Positions 57,025 to 64,000 of a stretch of DNA of 64,000 nucleotides are shown piece by piece (position 1 is the stretch's first letter; the number at the start of each line of letters is the position of its first letter). Both the position numbers and the translations under genes were made by a program. The DNA comes from Sebastes aleutianus. Taxonomy: Eukaryota > Chordata > Actinopteri > Perciformes > Sebastidae. Below the pieces are notes generated by a model, which was not told where the DNA came from, searched no databases, and saw nothing but the letters and a program-made list of their open reading frames with translations. The stretch covers positions 3,699,742 through 3,763,741 of the forward strand of contig CAKAKS010000066.1 in the NCBI GenBank assembly GCA_916700875.1. Reading direction: 5' to 3'.

Positions 57025-57690
57025 ATGACCACAAAACGACTACAAAGAGACACAAAAAGACTACAAAGAGACACAAAAAGACTACAGAGACACAAAACGA
57101 CTACAAAGAGACACAAAAAGACTACAGAGACACAAAAAAGACTACGAAGAGACATAAAAAAGACACAAAACAACTACAAAGAGACACAAAAAGACTACAA
57201 AGAGACACAAACGACTACAAAGACAGAAAGACTACAAAGAGACATAAAAAGACACAAAAAGGATACAGAGACACAAAAAAAGACACAAAACAACTACAAA
57301 GAGACACAAAAAAAGACTACGAAGAGACATAAAAAAGACACAAAACAACTACAAAGAGACACAAAAAAGACTACAAAGAGACATAAAAAAGACACAAAAC
57401 AACTACAAAGAGACACAAATAACTACAAAGAGACACAGAAAGACTACAAAGAGACATAAAAAGACACAAAACGACTATAAAGAGACACAAACGACTACAA
57501 AGAGACACAAAATGACTACAAAGAGACACAAAACGACTACAAAGAGACACAAAAAGACTACAAAGAGACAGAAAAAGACTACAAAGAGACACAAAACGAC
57601 TACAAAGAGACACAAAAAGACTACAAAGAGACAGAGAAAGACTACAAGAAGACACAAAATGACTACAAAAAAGGGCCAAAACAACCACAG
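57025..57690. repeat. 21-bp minisatellite (ACTACAAAGAGACACAAAAAG)
   Basis: About 30 tandem units near 21 bp; variants drop or add a few A, replace ACAC with ATAA, or split the unit. Because 21 is a multiple of three, long frames rich in KDYKETQ-type repeats appear on the plus strand and SLCSLFV-type repeats on the minus strand; irregular unit lengths break them, so they are not genes. Confidence 0.93.
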
Positions 57691-57909
57691 ACAAAAATAA
57701 CTACAGAAAAACACACATTTGGCACATTTCACATTTTTCATAATGTGCACTGTCTCTATTATGTATACCATTAAATAAATAGCTTCTACAGCTGCGATAT
57801 GTTTAACCAAACCCAACAATGAGGGTAAAATGTTCATGTAACCTGCCTCATATAACCAACCATGCGCTGCCTCTAATAACTGCTACCAACCAGGAACTCC
57901 ACAAGAGCC

Positions 57910-57967
57910 ACAGCAACTAATCAATTAGTCATATTACTAAATTAATCAGCAACTATTTTGATAATCT
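57910..57967. mobile_element. MITE-like element, terminal fragment
   Basis: CAGCAACTAATCAATTAGTC and AATTAATCAGCAACTATTTTG match the left end of the element at 12993-13331. The remainder is absent. Confidence 0.5.
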
Positions 57968-57969
57968 AA

Positions 57970-58920
57970 AAAAAAAAAATCTGAACATACACTGGTTCCA
58001 GCTTCTGAAATGTGACGAGTTGTTGCTTTACATTGTCATAGATGATAGAAAACTGAGTTGAAGCAGTTTGAATATGTCATCTAAATTCTACCATTATAGC
58101 ATGTTTCATTATAATCTGACATTAGTTAGTTAGTTACATCAGCTGTATCAGTCTAGTATCTGCGGTCCTCACAGATCCCGTCATTCCCTGTTAAGCTCCG
58201 TGACAGACGTGCCAACAGCCACGCCACCTTGTGCCAGACAGTGCGTGCAAATTTACACAGCCTTATCCTGTTGTACAATTTAACAAATGACTTAACAAAT
58301 GTAATCTCACTTAACTGAATAAAAAGCCTTTGCTTGCCACGGGCCAGGATTTATCATGAATAAAACATGAAGCAACCCCTCCGCCCCCTTAATATTAAGA
58401 GAGGAAATAGCCTCCTTTGAGGCCAACATTATGATTTGTGTCTCCTTACAGTACAATGGCAAACAAAGACTAACTGCTTATTATTTGATCTGAAATCCCA
58501 TTTGTGTTAATAGCTGATGTATGCATATAGTGCAGCCTTGAGCATCTTTAATGCATAAATTTGAAACACAAATGTTTTCTGAGGCTTTGTGTTGGGACAT
58601 GATAAGAGGAGCTGTGGTTCACCCCGCAGCTTCACACGGCATTGTTACTGCTTTTGATTCTAAAGGGCAATATGGACAGAGAGAAATAAAGACAATCTGA
58701 CCGCAGGGCTGCTAAGTAGGAACTAAAATACATGTGTTCATATACTGTATACATGAGAACTGATATGTATGTATGTCCGACGTACACTGTCCTTTAATAT
58801 GTTATTTGCCACCAATACAGCAGAGAATACTCCAAATGTCTTATGGCTAAAAGCATTTGATCACATCTTTGTGGTGGGCTATTTATCCCGCACCTCCTCC
58901 ACTGTGATTGGACTGCTGGA
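57970..58920. other. Unique non-coding block, possible conserved element
   Basis: 58180-58690 is free of recognised repeats, AT-leaning and of high complexity (for example TTGCTTGCCACGGGCCAGGA and CATAAATTTGAAACACAAAT). Such texture is common in vertebrate conserved non-coding elements, but conservation cannot be judged from one genome. Confidence 0.3.
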
Positions 58921-58924
58921 TAAA

Positions 58925-59668
58925 AAGTGACAGTGACGAGCGTAGCGTTTTACCCAAAATTGAACATTTGGGTAACTCTCAACGAGCTGAATAAAATGGC
59001 AAACGTGCAGCGCTCGGCGCAGAAAAGACGCTCATGGTGTACATGTATGTCCACAGGCTCCGTCTTTTCCACGCTTCACATTCATTGTCTATGTAAGCAG
59101 CCGTGCAATGCATTCTGGTAGCGTGGCAGCGCGATTCGAGAGACGGGACATCACATCGCCCTCTCGTCTTTTGCATAAAGTTGAGGTCTAGGCTACTTTA
59201 TGCAAATCAGGGTCGTCCGACGCGACTCGCTGCCTCTAGAAACTCCCAAGAAACTTTTAAACTAAATGTTGTCGATCGAAAAAAAAAAAGACAGATTCAG
59301 CAACTGCATGGCTTATTTCTCGCATAAAATGTTTTCAGAAACACATTTCTGTAAACTATTTTCAAGAAATAAGAAGAGGAAAGTTTCCAAATGAGCCGCC
59401 ATGTTGGCTCCGGTTTGAAAGCTTGGAGCAGCAGCCCGTCCAATCAGGTGCCTTGTGTCTAGTGGCAGCCTATCAAGCGTCCAATGCTGGGAAGCGAGGC
59501 GATCACTTGCGATAAAAAAAACGCCCCTGTGGACATGTACCATAAGTGCCCCGTCACGCTCCTGGCGTTTTTGGCATTGCGTAAATACGCGGCGCTCCCA
59601 TTGCAAATCATTAAAAAAAATACGCTGCCCTCAGGAAAGAAAACGCTTTAGTGGACACGGCCCCTTAC
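58925..59668. repeat. Dispersed element (ACGCCCCTGTGGACATGTAC type)
   Basis: Includes GACGAGCGTAGCGTTTTACC, AGCGCTCGGCGCAGAAAAGA, AACGCCCCTGTGGACATGTA and ends GTGGACACGGCCCC. The GC-rich edges around an AT-rich centre and GTGGACA-type phrases are features of a fish DNA element. Opposing frames of 60-97 codons are not genes. Confidence 0.5.
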
Positions 59669-59669
59669 T

Positions 59670-60650
59670 TATGTTTTAACATGAAAATTATTTTCAATTG
59701 AAAAATCAATTGTTTATGAGTTTGTTAAGAGATGTTTGGTGTTTAAACGTGATATGTTAAATGTGTAACATTGAGAAAGTTTAGTGTTATAAGTGATTTA
59801 TTTATTAATTTATTTTCATATAACATTATTTTCATATATAATGTAATAATTAGATAAATATGTCACAACAGGAAAACTAAAACATTAGCTCCAAAAGTCC
59901 ATTTGCAGAGCATTTGATTTATTGATTGTCTGTCGGGAAGTAAAGAGAATTTAAACAAATATAAGAAAAAAGTTTCTAAAATACATTACCTTTCTCAGCT
60001 TTATACATAAACTCCAGATATTTGTGTCATGGTGGCAGCAGTACACTGCAGTCATTTCTTTCTTTCTTTGGCTTTTCTTTTCAGTTACACCGAGTCTTTT
60101 TTGTCTGATGTTCACTGTGTTTTTATCACTTGTGCCAGGTTTTTTGCAGGAAATACATCAAACAAACAGTCTCATTTAAAGCCACAGAACTGTTGACAAA
60201 TATTTTTCTTCTTTTGCATACAGTAATATCACATTCAGTCAGGATTCAGATAAAAACACACATATTTAATGGCGTCGCTTTGATTGTTTGTTTTTTTATT
60301 CAAGTGAAAGAAGCAGGAGGTGGAGGTTGGCGTTTCCTCCCGTAATGACTAATGCGAGGGCTTACGGATCACTGCCTAAACTCATTACCCTCACTGTTTC
60401 TACCACACCACCGTGACTGCTCGTAATTAGAGGTGTCTGATGCCGGCATCATTTTCAAATGCTTATCAAAGTACACAAGTATGATATTGTTGTAAAGTAT
60501 GTCCATGGTACAAACATAAAGGTAGAACATTACACCTTTTCTTCTTTTGGAGATACATATGGATACAGACTTTAAAATATTATATATGTAAATGTTTTTT
60601 ATAATGTATTTTCCTCCTTTTGTAATTGATTGAAAAGTCAAATCTCTCCT
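59670..60650. other. Non-coding; holds one copy of a 59-bp direct repeat
   Basis: 60097-60155 (TCTTTTTTGTCTGATGTTCAC through CACTTGTGCCAGGTTTTTTG) is repeated at 61545-61605. No gene was recognised. Confidence 0.4.
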
Positions 60651-60679
60651 GGTTCATTAAATCCATGTAGCTAAAACTA

Positions 60680-60770
60680 CCAACCCCCATTGGACAAACA
60701 CTGCAGCCAATCACTAATGAGCTCCTAATGAATCCAATTAGCTGCACTTATAGTGTTTGTTGTTTGTGAC
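60680..60770. promoter_or_regulatory. Candidate regulatory block with homeodomain and CCAAT sites
   Basis: CCCATTGG near 60687, GCCAATCAC near 60707, TAATGA at 60715 and 60726, and CAATTAG at 60735 lie within about 55 bp. The density is notable, but the motifs are short and no gene is adjacent. Confidence 0.25.
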
Positions 60771-60889
60771 ACTGATACCAACGTTTGACCACCAGAATCA
60801 GGACTAGAGACTGTGTTCGTATGATATCCTGTGTTTCTTCTGAGCATTACATGCAGTGTTGTAGTCAAAACCACCTAAACCGAGACCAG

Positions 60890-61543
60890 ATCGACACTAG
60901 ACCTGAGTGTATCGAGGCCGAGACAAAGCCAAGACTTTGAGGGCTTGAGACCAAGTCAAGACCAAACCAGATTGTATCAAGACCAAGACTCTGAGGGGTT
61001 GAGACCAGGTCAAGACTAGACCAGAGTGTATCGAAACCGAGATAAGACCAAGACTTTGAGGGCTTGAGACCAAGTCAAGACCAAGACCAGAGTGTATCGA
61101 GACAGAGACAAGACCAATACTTTGAGGGGTTGAGACCAAGTCAAGACCAAGATCAAGGCAGGACAAGACCAAGTCAAGACCAAGACCAGACCAGATTGTA
61201 TCGAGACCGAGACAAGACCAAGACTTTGAGGGCTTGAGACCAAGTCAAGACCAAGACCAGACCAGATTGTATCGAGACCAAGACAAGACCAAGACTTTGA
61301 GGGCTTGAGACCAAGTCAGGACCAAGACTTCGAGGGGTTGAGACCAGGTCAAGACCAAGACTTTGAGGGGTTGAGACCAGGTCAAGACCAAGACCAGAGT
61401 GTATCGAGACTGAGACAAGACCAAGACTTTGAGGGCTTGAGACCAAGTCAAGACCAAGACTTTGAGGGGTTGAGACCAGGTCAAGACCAAGACCAGAGTG
61501 TATCGAGACCGAGACAAGACCAAGACTTTGAGGGGTAGAGTCC
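60890..61543. repeat. ~60-70-bp minisatellite (CAAGAC-rich)
   Basis: About ten irregular units, each with GTGTATCGAGACCGAGACAA, GACCAAGACTTTGAGGG and TTGAGACCAAGTCAAGACC. Unit starts are near 60908, 60975, 61027, 61090, 61197, 61268, 61389 and 61499. It is built of CAAGACC subrepeats. Open frames up to 126 codons on both strands follow from the repeat. Confidence 0.9.
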
Positions 61544-61544
61544 T

Positions 61545-61605
61545 TTTTGTCCAATGTTCACTGTGTTATGATCACTTGTGCCAGGTTTTTTATTATAGGA
61601 CACTG
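61545..61605 (+). repeat. Second copy of direct repeat at 60097
   Basis: CCTTTTTGTCCAATGTTCAC to CACTTGTGCCAGGTTTTTTA is about 90% identical to 60097-60155. It abuts the end of the minisatellite, so the pair brackets about 1.4 kb that includes the array. Confidence 0.7.
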
Positions 61606-61609
61606 CAGG

Positions 61610-62510
61610 AAACCAAGCCTGACTTGGTCTTGACCAAGTCCATGTCTTTCTATGGATGCAGCACGGTTTTACCTTCTTTCTTTTGGCATCTCAGTTGGAA
61701 GGGAGTCTGTTACAGGCTGTGATCTATACTAAAAAGTTGGGTGAATTTTACATAAAACTTGTCGTTAACTATGTGACTTTGCAAAACATTTGTATTTCTT
61801 TAAAAAAATGTGCTGCTGCTAACCCGTACAAATGTGTGGGTCATCTGTCCAGCATAAATAACTGATAAAAGTAGGGAGTTGAAAACATGTCTACTGTGTT
61901 GTAACCATAAAATCCTATCAAATATTTCTGGCCTGAGCTGAAAACACGTTGCATAAGCTTTTTTTTGAGCCAACATTCATAAATGAACTCCCTGTATTCA
62001 CTCATATTCATAGAGCCAGCCTGCGTACAGCCTCTAAAGTCAAGCTTTAATAAGATAACCCTCCTTATTGGGGTTAATCAGCTTAAACTGTTCACTGCAG
62101 TCCTGTGTGGCGCTCCCTCCCCAAACAGGTCGGAAAGTCACTAAGCCAATTTCATTTCCTCTCGGATTACTGGATTTGGAGAGGGGGGGGTGGAGGCAGA
62201 GGGGTGCAAATCTGAATATTAGCCAACGCCGTCATTTGGACCCTCTGTCGCACAGAAAGTCAACAGCAGGGGAGGTGAATTACTATTGGTTGAGTGTGGG
62301 AGGTGTGTTAAAAAAGCCTTTGTGGTAAGTGTGGCACACAGAGGGCAACTCCCTGATCACTGCTCTGCCAAAATGGAGACGAAACATCACAGCGCTTAGG
62401 CGTTTGTACTCGTTCCATAATTTAAAGTATGCTTACTAGCTAACTAACAATAATCAGACTATGGTTGTATCCCCATCGTACAGGTAAGGTTGTGAGAGTC
62501 ATCTACTTGC
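61610..62510. other. Unique non-coding block
   Basis: No supported exon. 62030-62340 has balanced composition and a short inverted motif (GATAACCCTCCTTATTGGGG then TTAATC); a conserved element is possible. A G-run is at 62182-62190. Confidence 0.3.
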
Positions 62511-62514
62511 AAGA

Positions 62515-62774
62515 TTCATGGAGACAAACTATGTCTCCTACAAAATTACATTCCCAAACAACTAAACCGTAATCTCAATTAAGTTTCAAGGGAAATGTAT
62601 TTTTTCCTGGATTACGGTCGCAGTTTTAAAAACGTAAATTGAAACAAAACAAAAAACGCAACAAAACGACGTGGTTAGGTTTAGTAAAAAACATCATGGT
62701 TTGACTTAAAATGTCCGTTTGTTAGGATATTTAAGCTATGGACGTAAATTAAAATAAGTGAACGTTGACTTTTA
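62515..62774 (-). repeat. Dispersed repeat fragments
   Basis: 62515-62625 is the inverted partner of 37800-37905 (CTCCTACAAAATTACATTCC). 62640-62774 belongs to the CCTAAACCTAAC family (ACGTGGTTAGGTTTAGTAAA, AACATCATGGTTTGACTTAA). Confidence 0.55.
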
Positions 62775-62940
62775 GGCTGCATTCACGATTCGCCGTAGGG
62801 TTGTGCAGCGGTGTTGGAGAGGCCCATTAACTGCAATGATTAACGTCTTTTGTTCCCTCATGACTGGGTCACACAGCGGCTTTTTTGTGCAGAAAAGCGT
62901 TGGCGACGTCATTGTAGAAAAGGGAGAAGTTTGATTTGGC
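62775..62940. mobile_element. Second, partial copy of the 32520-32817 element
   Basis: GGCTGCATTCACGATTCGCC, GGGTTGTGCAGCGGTGTTGG and GATTAACGTCTTTTGTTCCC follow the left half of the 32.5 kb element. It too sits next to the CCTAAACCTAAC repeat family. Confidence 0.5.
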
Positions 62941-62944
62941 CGTG

Positions 62945-64000
62945 TCTGTCTATCCTGAGCTTTATATGTCAGACAGAAACTATCATATAAAAGATTGAAA
63001 AGCCCATTTGTGGGGCAGATCGGCCGGACGGACACTGAATGTTGCTGGTGAGTGTTGTGCTGTTATCGCCAAAGGCCAAAGGCCTAGAATAGGTTGCCAA
63101 TTCCTCAAAATGGTTACCAATAGAGAGTCTGGCAACCCTTACTGTCGAGCCCTGGATGTTCTTAATACTAATAGGGTTCACTTCAATAAAAAAGAGAACA
63201 GTATATGAAGTATTAAAGTAAAACTAAGTACATGCTATCAACTCTAGTGGCCCTGTTATGCTTCTTTCTGTTGAAATCTACTCATCTCCAGTCATGTTGC
63301 AGAACTTAGAACCAACAACGATCCATATGTAGAAGATGTGTCGTTGTGTAATTGGACAGTTTAGTAAGCCCGCCATGTAGATCACCTAATAGGTAGCCGA
63401 CAGTATAAATTATGCCATTGCCAAATGTATATGTTTGGGTAGAGCTTCACTGGTATCACAGTTTGCCATCTGCAGATGTTTGTTTGAAGATAAGACTCTA
63501 AAGGTCATGAGTCAGAGGGCAACTCGGCCTTTGTTCTCGGACCAGGAAGTTAAGTGGAAGGAACTGATGTAGAAGTGTCAAGACCAAAACATCCACCTGG
63601 AGCCTTTCATCAAAGCAACCAAGTCAGCAAGTCACGAGGAAAACACTCACAGGGGAAGATCGCTCTACTCATCAGCAGCAGCTTTGTGGCAAATGTTTAC
63701 GGGATTACAATTTAAAATCTATCTTCAGATCGTCCTGCCCTTTTCCATTATAGATGTGAAACACACAAATGTGCACAACACACAGAATTATGGGGAATAT
63801 TCAGTTGCATTTTTGTAGTCAACTTCTTTGGTGTTTCTTTGGAAAGTCAGCTGGAGAAACTGGTATTTCAAAGTCACGACAAACACTTCCTCCTCTTAGT
63901 TCAAAGCCCAGACATGGAGGATTATAGAGCATGTTATTGAACACCAGGTATTAAATGAGCTGCAGCACAAACACACACGTTAAAAAAAAGTACACTGGCC
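62945..64000. other. Non-coding, no feature recognised
   Basis: No supported exon, RNA gene or repeat up to the right edge of the window. Confidence 0.4.

Noticed and set aside
57025..57459. 144-residue repetitive protein (KDYKETQ-type)
   Set aside because: A by-product of the 21-bp minisatellite; unit-length changes break the frame.
61174..61554. 126-residue repetitive protein (LVSTPQSLGL-type)
   Set aside because: A by-product of the CAAGAC-rich minisatellite, open in several frames on both strands.
1..64000. CRISPR array, tRNA, rRNA or endogenous retrovirus
   Set aside because: No regularly spaced short repeats with unique spacers, no cloverleaf-like segment, no rRNA-like sequence and no LTR pair or gag/pol-type reading frame was seen.

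Overview
The window reads as non-repetitive and repeat-derived nuclear DNA of a ray-finned (teleost) fish, most likely a percomorph. The reasons are a Tc1-like transposon of the fish type, many copies of short dispersed repeats I recognise as widespread in teleosts, long CA/GT microsatellites, large non-coding spaces and spliceosomal introns with GT..AG ends. There are no bacterial-style operons, rRNA genes, tRNA genes or CRISPR arrays. Family recognition is from memory and by eye; no search was run.

Only two host protein genes can be supported. The first, on the minus strand at 10828-15279, has three coding exons whose splice phases fit exactly. It encodes a predicted 394-residue protein with an N-terminal Myb/SANT-like DNA-binding domain, a proline-rich linker and a C-terminal charged coiled coil. 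Its proximal promoter (15336-15424) carries an ETS-type site and three 18-bp tandem units, each made of two CRE-type ACGTC motifs. Its 3-kb first intron holds a 1.15-kb pentanucleotide satellite (CATAA/CCTAA) with higher-order spacing near 200 bp. The second gene, also minus at 54235-54888, is an intronless reading frame for a 217-residue coiled-coil protein, with a poly(A) signal just downstream. About 175-225 bp upstream of its start lie two perfect RFX X-box motifs forming an 18-bp-arm inverted repeat, which suggests a ciliary or testis role.

The mobile fraction is rich. A 1621-bp Tc1-like element (49276-50896) has 211-bp terminal inverted repeats about 97% identical and a transposase broken by one frameshift. 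A non-autonomous hAT-like family occurs at least six times; one copy (46522-47187) is complete with an 8-bp target duplication. There is also a 762-bp element with 194-bp inverted arms (4906-5667), several MITE-like elements, SINE/LINE tails, and minisatellites at both window ends and at 57025.

Layout: 1-2.5 kb repeats and a possible promoter of a leftward gene; 3-10.3 kb repeat-rich; 10.8-15.4 kb Myb/SANT gene; 15.4-49 kb gene desert with dispersed repeats and some unique blocks that could be conserved non-coding elements; 49.3-50.9 kb Tc1; 53.2-56.6 kb coiled-coil gene flanked by an inverted duplication of homeodomain-site-rich sequence; 57-64 kb minisatellites, repeats and unique non-coding sequence.
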